A stretch of 64,000 nucleotides of DNA, taken from positions 62,001 to 126,000 of the forward strand of contig NZ_FNAJ01000018.1 of the NCBI RefSeq assembly GCF_900101905.1. The letters are read 5' to 3'. This document shows, one piece after another, positions 28,298 through 37,566 of the stretch (within the stretch, counting starts at the first letter, position 1; each line of letters opens with the position of its first letter). Below the pieces are notes generated by a model, which was given only the letters and a program-made list of their open reading frames with translations, did no database searches and had not been told where the DNA came from. Source of the DNA: Myxococcus virescens (GTDB lineage: Bacteria > Myxococcota > Myxococcia > Myxococcales > Myxococcaceae). Position numbers and translations under genes: made by a program.

Positions 28298-29065
28298 GTG
28301 AAACAGCCGCCTGTCACACCCTCTGTCTCGCTCCCTGGCCGCAAACGCCGGCTTGGGGAGATTCTCATGGACGCCGGGCTCCTCTCGGAAACCCAGCTCC
28401 GCTCCGCCCTCGCGGAACAACGCAAATGGGGCGGCAAGCTGGGCCTCACCCTGGTGCAGATGGGGTACGTGGACGAAAGCTCCATGGTCCACGCCCTGTC
28501 GCGGCAGCTCGCCATTCCCACGGTGGATCTGGAGCAGCACACTGCGTCCGCGGTGGCGTTGCAGGCGCTCCGGGCGGACATCGCCGAGCGCTACACCGTC
28601 TTCCCCATCGCCGCGGATCCGGCGACGAAGACGCTCACCGTCGCCACCGCCGACCCCACCAACGTGGAGGCGTTCCAGGAGCTGGCCTTCCACTGTGGCC
28701 AGCGCATCCAGGTGGTCGTCTCGAGCGCCTCGTCCATCGAGCGCGCCATCCGCCGCCACTACCACGGGGAGGTCACCTCCACGACGGCGACCCCGCTGTC
28801 CTTCGGCATGGACGAGCCCACCTTCGAGCTGGCGCCCCCGGCCGAAAGCGCTCCCGTGTCGATGGCCGTGCGCGCGGCCTCGGCGACCCTGGCGCAGCCC
28901 GGCCGTGAGACGGAGCTCACCCAGCGCGTGGAGGAGCTGACGCAGCAGGTGGCGGGGCTGGAGCGGATGGTGGCCCAGCAGGCCCGCTCGCTGCGGGCCA
29001 TGCTGGAGCTCCTGGAGACGCGCGGCCTGGTGACGCGAGACGACTACCTCGCCAAGGTGCGCTGA
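28298..29065 (+). CDS. Stand-alone GspE/PilB N-terminal (T2SSE_N, MshEN) domain protein
   Basis: The 255-residue protein carries one MshEN-type domain: RRLGEILMDAGLLSETQLRSALAEQRKWGGKLGLTLVQMGYVDES and the following YTVFPIAADPATKTLTVATADPTN. These motifs bind cyclic di-GMP in MshE. No ATPase domain follows. The end is a coiled coil (ELTQRVEELTQQVAGLERMVAQQARSLRAMLELLETRG). A GTG at 28298 is chosen because the ATG at 28370 would cut off the conserved RLGEIL lead. It may be a c-di-GMP receptor; partners are unknown. Confidence 0.75.
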   Translation: MKQPPVTPSVSLPGRKRRLGEILMDAGLLSETQLRSALAEQRKWGGKLGLTLVQMGYVDESSMVHALSRQLAIPTVDLEQHTASAVALQALRADIAERYTVFPIAADPATKTLTVATADPTNVEAFQELAFHCGQRIQVVVSSASSIERAIRRHYHGEVTSTTATPLSFGMDEPTFELAPPAESAPVSMAVRAASATLAQPGRETELTQRVEELTQQVAGLERMVAQQARSLRAMLELLETRGLVTRDDYLAKVR

Positions 29066-29067
29066 CC

Positions 29068-31131
29068 TCAGACGAGGATGAGGTCTTCCTCGACGCCGGC
29101 TTCGGTCAGCACGCGCTGCGTGCGCCGGAGCCGTTCGTCGCTCAGGTCGGAGATCAGGGCCAGGATCTGCGGATGGCTGGAGATGAGCGCGTCGAAGTCG
29201 GCGCGCGGCAACCGCAGCAGCGTGGTGTGCCGGGTGGCGGTGACGGTCGCGGTGGCAGGCGTCTTCTGGAGCAGGGAAATCTCTCCGAACACGTCCCCTT
29301 CCCGGAGCTGCGTCAGCAGGTGGCCGTCCTTGCGAACCTCCACCTCGCCGGACAGGACCACGTAGAGGCCGTCCGTCGCGTCGCCGTCACGGATGATGAC
29401 GGTGTCACGCTCCACGTCCCGGGAGCGGAAGCGCTCCACGAGCGCGCGCCGGTCCTTCCGCCCGAAGAGGCGGAACAGCTCCGACGTGTTCATCACGTTC
29501 GTCAGCATGCGCTGCCGGCAGAACTTCTTCAGGGCCTGGGCCACCTGCGGGTGGCTTCCCGAGAGCTCGCCGAGCACGCTGGCGGAGATCTCCAGGAGCT
29601 GGGTGTCGTCGGACGCGGACTCCACCGAGGCCGTGCGCGCCGCGCCGGACAGCAGGGCCATCTCTCCGAAGAAGGTGCCTCCTTCGAGCGTCGCGATGTC
29701 CTGGCGCTGGCCCTCCTCCGTCCGGAAGACGCGCACCGCGCCCTCGCAGATGACGTAGAAGGCATCTCCGTGGCTTCCCTGCTCGATGATTCGCTCGCCC
29801 GGGCCGAAGCGGCGCAGCGGGCAGCGCTCGAACAGCTCGATGAAGGCGTCGCGAGGCAGATCCGAGAAGAGCGGGATCGTGGGCAGCGCGTCCAGGGAAC
29901 CCGCTTCGGGAGGGACTTCCTCGGTCAGGCTGTAGATCTCATCCTCGAGGCCGTCGCTGATGGACGTGCCCCTCAGGCCTTGTCGATCCAAGCCCGCCTG
30001 CGCGGCCAGCTCCACCGCGTGCAACAGGGAGTCGGCTTCCAGCTCCAACTCGGTGAAGGAGGACGGACGCGTCGCCGTCCGGAAGGAGGCGCCCAGCGCG
30101 GGTGACAGGTCGTGGCCCGGGAGCGCGGTGGCGCCCGCGGGGACCGGTGGGTCGGCACGGCGCGACCGCAGTCCTGGGGGCGCGGAGGAGGCCGCGGCTT
30201 CAGCACCGGCGGGCGCGGCCTGCGCGGTGATGGGCGACGACAGGGCTTGCCAGCGGCCGCTGTTCGAGACGGACCGTGGCGGTGCGGACGGCGCGGGTTC
30301 GGGCGCGCGAGCAGCGCCCACCGCGGGCAGCCGCTGCGACGCGCGGGGTGCCAGTCCTGGCGGCAACGCGCTCGTCGCCGGACGCGCACCTCCGGGTTGA
30401 ACAGCGGGAATCCGGGTCGCGAGCGGCGGCGCTTCTGGCTCACGGATGGCCATCGCGGGCGGGATTGAGGCCGCCACGACGGGCTCCAGGTCCAGCGTCA
30501 ACTCCACGCCAGCGGTCCCCTCTTCCGACGCCAGTCCTACCTCGACTGAGTGGACGACTTCTTCGGTGCCACGCGTGGACGCCTCGGTGGACAACAACAG
30601 CTCTGGAGGCAGCTCCGCGGACAGGTCCACCGCGGGACCGCCGGCCTCCAACGGGGCTGGCGAAGCAGTGTCCTCTGCCTCCCCCACATCAATGGCGGCG
30701 CCGGACGCGCGCACTGTCTCGGGCAGGCGCGACGCCCCAGCAGGCTCGGAGGACGCCTTCACCGTCACGGACGACGCGCTGCTCATCGGCCCCCGGGCCC
30801 GTGCGCCCATGGGCGTTCCCCGGCGCGCGTACAGGTCCGCGAGCATCTGCTGCACGCCACGGTGCGCGGGGTCCAGCTCGAGGATGAGCTTGCTCGCGGC
30901 GATGGCGCGCGGAAGGAACCCCTCGCGCGCGAAGCCTTCCGCGGCGGATTGATACGCCGAGATGGCCCGGTCCCGCTGCCCCGCCTTCACCCAGGCATCC
31001 CCGGAGCGCAGGCGTGACTGATGGTCCTTGGGCTCGGCCCGGCAGTAGTCCTCGTAGAGCTCCGCCGCCTTGGAAAAGCGTCCCTTGGTGAATGCCTCGG
31101 ACGCCTTGTCCTTGAGCTTGCGCAACTCCAT
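29068..31131 (-). CDS. TPR and tandem cyclic-nucleotide-binding domain protein
   Basis: The 687-residue protein has TPR-like helices at 1-95 (FSKAAELYEDYCRAEP, DRAISAYQSAAEGFAREGFLPRAIAASKLIL) and a 300-residue disordered Pro/Ala linker. Two CNB domains occupy about 420-675. The first has FGEMALLSGAARTASV, with the Arg that usually contacts the cyclic phosphate. In the second, FGEISLLQKTPATATV, that Arg is replaced by Ala. There is no DNA-binding or kinase domain, so it is likely a signalling scaffold. Its ATG overlaps the HEAT lipoprotein's stop (TGATG), coupling the two. Confidence 0.8.
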   Translation of the reverse strand: MELRKLKDKASEAFTKGRFSKAAELYEDYCRAEPKDHQSRLRSGDAWVKAGQRDRAISAYQSAAEGFAREGFLPRAIAASKLILELDPAHRGVQQMLADLYARRGTPMGARARGPMSSASSVTVKASSEPAGASRLPETVRASGAAIDVGEAEDTASPAPLEAGGPAVDLSAELPPELLLSTEASTRGTEEVVHSVEVGLASEEGTAGVELTLDLEPVVAASIPPAMAIREPEAPPLATRIPAVQPGGARPATSALPPGLAPRASQRLPAVGAARAPEPAPSAPPRSVSNSGRWQALSSPITAQAAPAGAEAAASSAPPGLRSRRADPPVPAGATALPGHDLSPALGASFRTATRPSSFTELELEADSLLHAVELAAQAGLDRQGLRGTSISDGLEDEIYSLTEEVPPEAGSLDALPTIPLFSDLPRDAFIELFERCPLRRFGPGERIIEQGSHGDAFYVICEGAVRVFRTEEGQRQDIATLEGGTFFGEMALLSGAARTASVESASDDTQLLEISASVLGELSGSHPQVAQALKKFCRQRMLTNVMNTSELFRLFGRKDRRALVERFRSRDVERDTVIIRDGDATDGLYVVLSGEVEVRKDGHLLTQLREGDVFGEISLLQKTPATATVTATRHTTLLRLPRADFDALISSHPQILALISDLSDERLRRTQRVLTEAGVEEDLILV

Positions 31132-33251
31132 CAGCGAGCACCCTCCGACGCGGTGCTCGCGGACGCCGGTGCGGCGCCCGCGGCCTCACGCACCGTCCGG
31201 AAGTAGTCCGCCTTGAGGGCCTCCAGCTGGTCCGCGTGCTCGGCGCTGCCCAGCTTCCGGAGCGACGAGGCCGCCGCGGCGCGAATCTCGGGCAGGTCGT
31301 GGAACAGGTCCTTGGCCACCGCGTCCGCCGCCTGCGCGTCGCCGATGCTCCCCAGCGCCAGCAGCACGTCGCGGCGGGCCACGCTGTTGGGCTCGTCCAG
31401 CGCCTTCACCAGCGTGGGCACGGCGTCCTTCGCCTGAATCCGTCCCAGCAGGGCTGCCGCGAGCGCCGCTTCCGGTCCACCTTCGCGCACCACGGCCTGG
31501 AGCTGCGCGGAAGCGGAGCCCGGCACCGCGCCGGCGCGCGTGAGCGCATCCAACACCAGCAGCTTCTCGCTCCCCATCTTCGGCAGCACTTCGATGAGCG
31601 CGGCCTGCCCCGCCTCGCCGGCCTCCGCCAGCGCCTGGGCCAGGGCCTTTTGCAGGTCGCGGTCCGGCTCGACGAGCCCGGCCTTGGCCACGTTGACGCC
31701 CTCGGGGCCCAGCCGCGCCAGTCCCACCAGGGCCGCCACGCGCAGCGCGGCGCTGGAATCCTGGGTGTAGCCGGTGAGCAGCTCCAGGGCGCCGGGCGCC
31801 TTCAGCGCCCCCAACGCTCGCAGCAGCGTCGCCAGCGGCACCAGCCGCTCCGGCGCCACGTCGTCGTACAGCTCGGTGGGCACGCGGTGCCGCACCACGT
31901 CCCGCCCGGACTCACGCACCCGGGCAGCATTGAGCTCCTTCACCCGCCCCAGCAGGTCCGCGTGCCGCGACGGCCGATCATCCTTCAGGCCAGGCGTCGA
32001 CGGGGGGGGCGGCATGGTCGAAGGGTCGAACCCCACGCCGAACTTCTCTGGGAGCGCTTGGGTCACCCAGTCGGCGCGCAGCGCTTCCAGTCCCTTGACC
32101 TCCTGCTCGTAGAGCTTCTGCAACGCGGGCACCACGGAGGCATCCCCCACCTCCGCCACGGCCTCCACCGCGAGCAGGCGCAGCGTGGCGTCGGGATGGC
32201 TCAGCCACGGCACCACCTTGCCGAGCAGCGGCAGCGCCGCGGGTCCCAGCCCCTCGACGGCCTGGAGGCCACTGGCGGCCGTGGCCGGACGTGCCAGCCG
32301 CTCGCCAATGGCGTCCACCGGACAGCCGCCGCGTGAGCGCATGCTCCGGCCCGCGACGAGCGCCTCCGCCGGTGCGCCCTCCATGACGATGGCGCACAGC
32401 GCAGCATCCGTCTGCGGCGTTCGGGGGAAGGACACGATGGCGTCGATGGCCAGCGGGCTGACGGCGCTCTTCTCCACCGCCACCAACTGGAGGCGCTGCG
32501 TGGCCACCGGATCCTGAAGCTTCATCAGGGCGTGGATGGCGGACTCGCGCAGCTCGGGGAAGTTCTCCTCCAGCAGCAGCGCGATGGGGCTCACCGCGCG
32601 CTTGTCGCCGGCGTCACCCAGCCCGCGCACGGCGGCGGCGGCGAGGATGACCTGGCTGTCGCGAACCAAGGGCAGCAGCCGGTTGACGGCGTCGGGACGG
32701 CCGCTCTTGCCCAGCTCCTCGGCGGCGCCCACGCGCTCGGGCAACGCGCCTTCGGTCAACGCGAGCTGGTTGCGGTCCCACTGGGAGCGGGCCTCGGCGG
32801 CGACCACCTCCGCCATGGCCCCCGGAACGTTGGCGTTCTTCAGGGCCTGGACGATGACCTGACGCGTGGCCCGGCCCCGCCGTCCGTACTGGAGCGTGAG
32901 GTACGCCTTGGCCTTTTCGTTGTTCACCTTGGACAGCGCCATGGCGGCGCGGCCCTGGACCTCTTCGTCCTGGTCCTCGAGCAATTCGCCCAGGAGGTCC
33001 ACGACGCGGGCGTCCTGGCTCTCTCCCAGCGCCACGGCGGCCTCGGCCCGGACGATGGCGGCGAAGTCCTTCGCCGCGCGGGTGAAGAGGACGAGGTCAT
33101 CCGGGTTGCCCTGCCCGGCCAGCTTCTTCACCGCGAGAGCGCGGACCTCCGGACGAGGACTCTGAAGGTCCGCGAGAAGCTGGTCCCTGCTGCCGTTGCA
33201 GCCGAGGAGCAGGGCAAGTGCGAGAATGAGGGGGCGTGCGCCGGTTCGCAT
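31131..33251 (-). CDS. HEAT-repeat lipoprotein
   Basis: The 706-residue protein has a signal peptide ending LLLGC (Cys18). Nearly all the rest is HEAT/PBS-lyase-type repeats of about 30 residues, for example RALAVKKLAGQGNPDDLVLF, AEAAVALGESQDARVVDLL and AAAVRGLGDAGDKRAVSPIALLL. Such solenoids bind protein partners. It probably sits on the inner face of the outer membrane or the inner membrane's outer face. It is the first gene of a two-gene unit with the TPR/CNB protein. A Pro-rich break at about 400-430 divides the solenoid. Confidence 0.82.
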   Translation of the reverse strand: MRTGARPLILALALLLGCNGSRDQLLADLQSPRPEVRALAVKKLAGQGNPDDLVLFTRAAKDFAAIVRAEAAVALGESQDARVVDLLGELLEDQDEEVQGRAAMALSKVNNEKAKAYLTLQYGRRGRATRQVIVQALKNANVPGAMAEVVAAEARSQWDRNQLALTEGALPERVGAAEELGKSGRPDAVNRLLPLVRDSQVILAAAAVRGLGDAGDKRAVSPIALLLEENFPELRESAIHALMKLQDPVATQRLQLVAVEKSAVSPLAIDAIVSFPRTPQTDAALCAIVMEGAPAEALVAGRSMRSRGGCPVDAIGERLARPATAASGLQAVEGLGPAALPLLGKVVPWLSHPDATLRLLAVEAVAEVGDASVVPALQKLYEQEVKGLEALRADWVTQALPEKFGVGFDPSTMPPPPSTPGLKDDRPSRHADLLGRVKELNAARVRESGRDVVRHRVPTELYDDVAPERLVPLATLLRALGALKAPGALELLTGYTQDSSAALRVAALVGLARLGPEGVNVAKAGLVEPDRDLQKALAQALAEAGEAGQAALIEVLPKMGSEKLLVLDALTRAGAVPGSASAQLQAVVREGGPEAALAAALLGRIQAKDAVPTLVKALDEPNSVARRDVLLALGSIGDAQAADAVAKDLFHDLPEIRAAAASSLRKLGSAEHADQLEALKADYFRTVREAAGAAPASASTASEGAR

Positions 33252-33337
33252 CGGTCTCCGGTGAGGGAAACGGTGTAGGAGTTGGCGCCGGTTATATCAA
33301 TCCCCCTCGATTCCCGCCCAATCCACCGCGTCATGTA

Positions 33338-35533
33338 TCAACGCGGACGGCGAGGCCCCCGGGGAGGCGGCCGGCCCGCGCCGCCTCGGGGACGCTCATT
33401 GCTCCAGCTCGGGGCGCTTGCCCGCTCCTTCTTCTTGCCCCAGTCCTGGAATCCGCCGGACTTCTCGGCGGGAGGACCCTTGCGAGCCCCGGCCCGGACG
33501 ACGCGTTCACGGGGATTCCCGCTTTCGTCGGTGGGCGTCCAGGTGCTGCGTGCGGGGCGTCCGCCCTCGGAGCCCTCACGGCGAGGACCACCTCGGCCAC
33601 GCGGAGCGTCTGCCCCTTCGGCGCGAGGCTTCCACTCACGGCGCTCCGGGCGGCCCGCACCCGCGCCTCCGGAACGGGGCGAGTACGGACGGCCTTCACC
33701 CCGCGGGGCACGGCTGGCGCCGCCGCCAGCCCCCCACGACTTGCGCTCCGGACGGCCTTCGCCACCCGCGCGCGGTGCGCGAGTCCGCGGCGCGGCGTCT
33801 CCGCCCGCGCTCCACTCACGGCGCTCCGGACGACCCGCGCCACGGCTCTTGGGGGCTCCGCCCTCGTCACCGCCAAAGGAGCGACGGGCGCCGCCGGCAC
33901 CACCGAATGCGCGCCCCGCACCGCGAGCGCCCGTGTCACGGCTCCGCGGACCGCTGCCCGCATCGCCGCCGAAGGAGCGGCCCGGACCACGGCTCCGAGG
34001 AGCGCCTGCCTTGTCACCGCCGAAGGAACGGCCGCGCGGTGCGCCCTCATCGCCACCGAACGAACGGCGTGCGGGCCTGCCCTCGTCACCGCCGAAGGAG
34101 CGGCGCGCGGGCTTGCCCTCGTCACCACCAAAGGAGCGGCGCGCGGGCTTGCCCTCGTCACCACCAAAGGAACGGCGCGCGGGCCTGCCCTCGTCACTGC
34201 CGAAGGAGCGGCGTGCGGGCTTGCCCTCGTCACCACCGAAGGAACGGCGCGCGGGCCTGCCCTCATCACCGCCGAAGGAACGGCGCGCGGGCTTGCCCTC
34301 GTCACCACCGAAGGAACGGCGCGCGGGCCTGCCCTCGTCACCGCCGAAGGAACGGCGCGCGGGCTTGCCCTCGTCACCACCGAAGGAACGGCGCGCGGGC
34401 CTGCCCTCATCACCGCCGAAGGAACGACGCGCGGGCTTGCCCTCGTCACCGCCGAAGGAGCGGCGCGCGGGCCTACCCTCGTCACCACCGAATGAGCGGC
34501 CACGCGGCGCGCCAGCCTTGTCACCGCCGAAGGAACGGCCACGCGGCGCGCCCTCATCGCCACCGAACGAACGGCGCGCGGGCTTGCCCTCGGCCGAACC
34601 CGCCTTGGGCCGACCGAAACGCGCCAGGCTCGAACCACCCGCGGACGCGGCCTTGGCCGCACGGGCCGGCGCCTTGCGCGCGGGCTTGGCGGCCACGGGC
34701 GCATCATCATCCATGGACAGCTCCGCCTCATCGTCCGAGTCGAAGCCCGGAGCCGCCCGGCCATGCCGGCGCGGAGGCAGCCGCAGCTCCCCCGTCGGCG
34801 GCGCGGCCTTGCCATCCGACACCGCGTTCAGCAGCTCCACCTCGCTCGTCTTGAGCGGGCGCAGCTCACCGGGGCGCAGGCCTTCCACGCCCACGCCGGC
34901 GTAGGACGGACGGAACAGGCGCACCACCGGGTGCCCCACCGCCGCGCACAGCCGCTTGATGAGGTGCGGGCGTCCTTCCGCCACGACAATCTTCAGCCAG
35001 GTGTTCCGCTCCGCCGCCTCGAACACGCTCACCGACACCGGCGTGGCCATGCCGTCCTCGAGCCGCACGCCGCCGCGCAGCTTGTCCAGCGTGGCCGTGT
35101 CCGGAGCGCCCTTCACCTTCGCCAGGTAGGTGCGCGGCACCTGGAAGCTGGGGTGCGTCAGCTTGTGCGCCAGCGCCCCATCATCCGTGAACAGCAGCGC
35201 GCCTTCGGCGTCGTAGTCCAGCCGGCCCACCGGGAACAGGCGCTTGCCCGTCTCTTCCACGTAGTTGGCCACCGTGGGCCGGCCCTGCGGGTCCGACAGC
35301 GTCGTCACGACGCCCACGGGCTTGTAGAGCAGGAAGTAGGAGGATTCATCCGGAGGCGTGACGAGCGTCCCGTCCACCGTCACCAGGTCGGTACCGGGCT
35401 CCACCCGGCTGCCCAGCTCCGTCACCGTCTTGTTGTTCACCGCGACGCGGCCCGCGGTAATCAGCTCTTCTGCATGCCGGCGCGAAGCAACTCCCGCGCG
35501 GGCCAGGTACTTCTGTAGTCGTTCGGCCGCCAT
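33338..35533 (-). CDS. rluB: RluB-type rRNA large-subunit pseudouridine synthase with repeat-rich tail
   Basis: The 731-residue protein has a normal enzyme in residues 1-245. An S4 RNA-binding domain occupies 1-58, and the synthase core has catalytic Asp106 in GRLDYDAEGALLFTDDG and the end motif GHPVVRLFRPSYAG. It should modify U2605 of 23S rRNA by homology. Residues 250-731 are an unusual basic tail with an acidic patch (DSDDEAELSMDDD), twelve tandem dodecapeptides SFGGDEG[R/K]PARR (347-490), then RG/RP-rich sequence. The enzyme normally ends soon after residue 245. It follows scpB by 25 bases. Confidence 0.9.
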   Translation of the reverse strand: MAAERLQKYLARAGVASRRHAEELITAGRVAVNNKTVTELGSRVEPGTDLVTVDGTLVTPPDESSYFLLYKPVGVVTTLSDPQGRPTVANYVEETGKRLFPVGRLDYDAEGALLFTDDGALAHKLTHPSFQVPRTYLAKVKGAPDTATLDKLRGGVRLEDGMATPVSVSVFEAAERNTWLKIVVAEGRPHLIKRLCAAVGHPVVRLFRPSYAGVGVEGLRPGELRPLKTSEVELLNAVSDGKAAPPTGELRLPPRRHGRAAPGFDSDDEAELSMDDDAPVAAKPARKAPARAAKAASAGGSSLARFGRPKAGSAEGKPARRSFGGDEGAPRGRSFGGDKAGAPRGRSFGGDEGRPARRSFGGDEGKPARRSFGGDEGRPARRSFGGDEGKPARRSFGGDEGRPARRSFGGDEGKPARRSFGGDEGRPARRSFGGDEGKPARRSFGSDEGRPARRSFGGDEGKPARRSFGGDEGKPARRSFGGDEGRPARRSFGGDEGAPRGRSFGGDKAGAPRSRGPGRSFGGDAGSGPRSRDTGARGAGRAFGGAGGARRSFGGDEGGAPKSRGAGRPERREWSAGGDAAPRTRAPRAGGEGRPERKSWGAGGGASRAPRGEGRPYSPRSGGAGAGRPERREWKPRAEGADAPRGRGGPRREGSEGGRPARSTWTPTDESGNPRERVVRAGARKGPPAEKSGGFQDWGKKKERASAPSWSNERPRGGAGRPPPRGPRRPR
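34028..34570 (-). repeat. Tandem 36-bp repeat array in the rluB coding sequence
   Basis: Twelve consecutive 36-bp units (34064-34495) encode SFGGDEGRPARR or SFGGDEGKPARR, mostly in alternation. One has Ser for Gly. Variant units (DEGAPRGR, DKAGAPRGR) flank them. The units are nearly identical in DNA, so unit number can change by slippage or recombination. Each unit is a multiple of three bases, so a change keeps the frame. The array makes long open frames on the other strand, which are not genes. Confidence 0.9.
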
Positions 35534-35557
35534 ACCATCCTTCTTCCATGCTGCCCG

Positions 35558-36547
35558 TCACTCGGGCTTGGGCCCCGTCGTATCACCCGTCTCGGGTTTC
35601 GGGGGCGTCGTGTCCAGGACGCTGGAGCTGACCTTTTGTGTCCGGTCCGCGGCCGCCATGGCCTCTTCCAGGTCCTCTAGCGCGGCTTCACTGGCCGCCG
35701 CGCTCTTCTCCATCCGCTTCGTGAATGCCGGGTCCGACAGCGCTTCCACCGTCCCCGCAGCCGGGGGCGCCGGCTTGTCTTCCTTCTCGACGATCTCCCG
35801 GTGCTCCTGCGTCAGCTCGTGGAACTCACGCAGCGTGGGCAGGGCAGACAGGTCCTTCAGTGCGAAGAACTCCAGGAACTCGCGCGACGTTCCATAGAGG
35901 ATGGGCCGCCCCACTTCTTCACGCTTGCCCAGGATCTTCACCAGCTTGCGGTCCATCAACGCCTTGATGACCGCGCCGCAGTCCACGCCGCGGATGTCCT
36001 CGATTTCTGGCCGGGTCACCGGCTGCCGGTACGCGATGATGGCCAGCGTCTCCACCGCCGCCCGGGTCAGCCGCTGTGGCTTCACCCGCAGGTAACGCCG
36101 GACATATTCACCCGAATGCGGGTCCGTCCGGAACTGCCACCCGCCCGCAACCTCGTACAGCACGATGCCGCTGATGCCGTCGCGGTGGATGCCGGAGAGC
36201 TGGTTGAGGGCCTCGGCGATGAGCTCCCGCTCGATGCCGGTGGCCATGTACAGCTCGTCCACTGACAGCGGACGCTCCGCCACGAAGAGCACGCTCTCGA
36301 TGACGGTGCGGATGCGGTCCGTGGACAGCTTGCGGCTCTTGGAGAGGAGCTTCTCAAAGGACGTCTCCAGGTCCGGAGGCGCCTCGTCCGAGTCCTCCTC
36401 GATGGAGGCCGCTTCCAGCTCGTCCAGCTCATCCGCCGGGCCGGGGCCCGTGACAGCAGCGATTTCCTCTTCGGAGAACGGGCCAGGGCCACCGGGCGTG
36501 CCCGGTTCGGGAGTCTCGTCCTGCGGTCCGTTGCTACCGGTAGTCAC
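35558..36547 (-). CDS. scpB: Segregation and condensation protein B
   Basis: The protein of 329 residues has two winged-helix domains typical of ScpB: IRTVIESVLFVAERPLSVDELYMATG and the conserved QRLTRAAVETLAIIAYRQPVTRPEIEDIRGVD, then RPILYGTSREFLEFFALKDLSALP. The N-terminal 65 residues (acidic) and the C-terminal 80 residues are extensions. With Smc and ScpA it forms the SMC condensin that organises and helps segregate the chromosome. It overlaps scpA by 14 bases. Confidence 0.95.
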   Translation of the reverse strand: MTTGSNGPQDETPEPGTPGGPGPFSEEEIAAVTGPGPADELDELEAASIEEDSDEAPPDLETSFEKLLSKSRKLSTDRIRTVIESVLFVAERPLSVDELYMATGIERELIAEALNQLSGIHRDGISGIVLYEVAGGWQFRTDPHSGEYVRRYLRVKPQRLTRAAVETLAIIAYRQPVTRPEIEDIRGVDCGAVIKALMDRKLVKILGKREEVGRPILYGTSREFLEFFALKDLSALPTLREFHELTQEHREIVEKEDKPAPPAAGTVEALSDPAFTKRMEKSAAASEAALEDLEEAMAAADRTQKVSSSVLDTTPPKPETGDTTGPKPE

Positions 36548-37403
36548 TGTCGTCGACCTCCGTGGGAGCCAGCTTCTCCAGCGCGTCCCCGTTGGGCAGC
36601 AGCAGGATGGGCCCCAGCGGCTCGTCCTGCACCACCCGGATGAGCCGCCGCTTCACCATCTCCAGGATGGCCAGGAAGGTGATGACCACCTCCTGTCGCG
36701 ACGGGGTTTCCTCTTCCGTGAACAAGCTCTCGAACAGAACCTGTCCATGCGGGCGCAGGCGCTCTACTACGCGGAGGATGGCCTCGGACAGCGTCACGCG
36801 CTCCCGGACCACCTCGTGCTGCAGTTTGGGCTGCAACCGCTCCAGCACCCGGTCGAGCGCCTCCACCAGCTTGAGGACGCTGAACTCCTGGAGACCCACC
36901 TCCTCCTCGGGGATGGGCACCGCCTCCACCGGGACGTTGCGGGCGAAGACGTCGCGGCCGAGCAGGTCCTGCGTGGCGAGCTGTTCAGCGGCGTCCTTGT
37001 ACTTCTGGTACTCCAGCAGGCGCCGCACCAATTCCGCGCGCGGGTCCTCGGTCTCCTCGGCGACCGCGAGCACCTCCGCCCCCTCCTGCGCCGAGACGAC
37101 GTCCTGCCGGGGCAGCAGCATGCGGCTCTTGAGGTGCGCCAGGGTGGAGGCCATCACCAGGAACTCCCCGGCGATGTCGAGGTTGATCTCCCGCATCCGC
37201 TCCAGGTGCTCGAGGTACTTCTCCGTAATCAGCGCCAGCGGAATGTCGAAGATGTCGACCCGATGCTCCTTGATGAGATGGAGCAGCAGGTCCAGCGGAC
37301 CTTCGAAATTGGGCAACGCGATGCGGAAGTTGTCGCCAGGACTCCGCGGCAACTCCCCTTCACGAGGGGCCTCATCGGTCGGCGAGCGACGGTCCTCACT
37401 CAC
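36534..37403 (-). CDS. scpA: Segregation and condensation protein A (kleisin)
   Basis: The 289-residue protein starts with a short charged leader. The N-terminal kleisin helix-turn reads LPNFEGPLDLLLHLIKEHRVDIFDIPLALIT. The next helix is INLDIAGEFLVMASTLAHLKSRMLLP. The C-terminal winged helix has VVITFLAILEMVKRRLIRVVQDEPLGPI. It bridges the Smc heads and binds ScpB. It is the first of the scpA-scpB-rluB group; trpS ends 163 bases upstream on the same strand. Confidence 0.95.
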   Translation of the reverse strand: MSEDRRSPTDEAPREGELPRSPGDNFRIALPNFEGPLDLLLHLIKEHRVDIFDIPLALITEKYLEHLERMREINLDIAGEFLVMASTLAHLKSRMLLPRQDVVSAQEGAEVLAVAEETEDPRAELVRRLLEYQKYKDAAEQLATQDLLGRDVFARNVPVEAVPIPEEEVGLQEFSVLKLVEALDRVLERLQPKLQHEVVRERVTLSEAILRVVERLRPHGQVLFESLFTEEETPSRQEVVITFLAILEMVKRRLIRVVQDEPLGPILLLPNGDALEKLAPTEVDDSDYR

Positions 37404-37566
37404 CGGATGTCCTGGATGGCGTCAACGGTGTGGGTGGGGGCGCGTCATCGCGTAAGGGCCCGACTTTCTTAGGCAGCGGGCACGAGCCTGGAGGACACAC
37501 ACCCATACCAGTGGCCCCCAGGAGGGTCAAACAATCGGCAGTGAAAGCCCGTTCAGGCACACGGAC

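Noticed and set aside
33236-34904. Long plus-strand open frames (419 and 540 residues) rich in Thr/Ala or Pro/Arg across the repeat array
   Set aside because: They are the antisense of the rluB tail repeats. A 36-bp repeat without stops stays open in several frames. There is no ribosome-binding site or domain.
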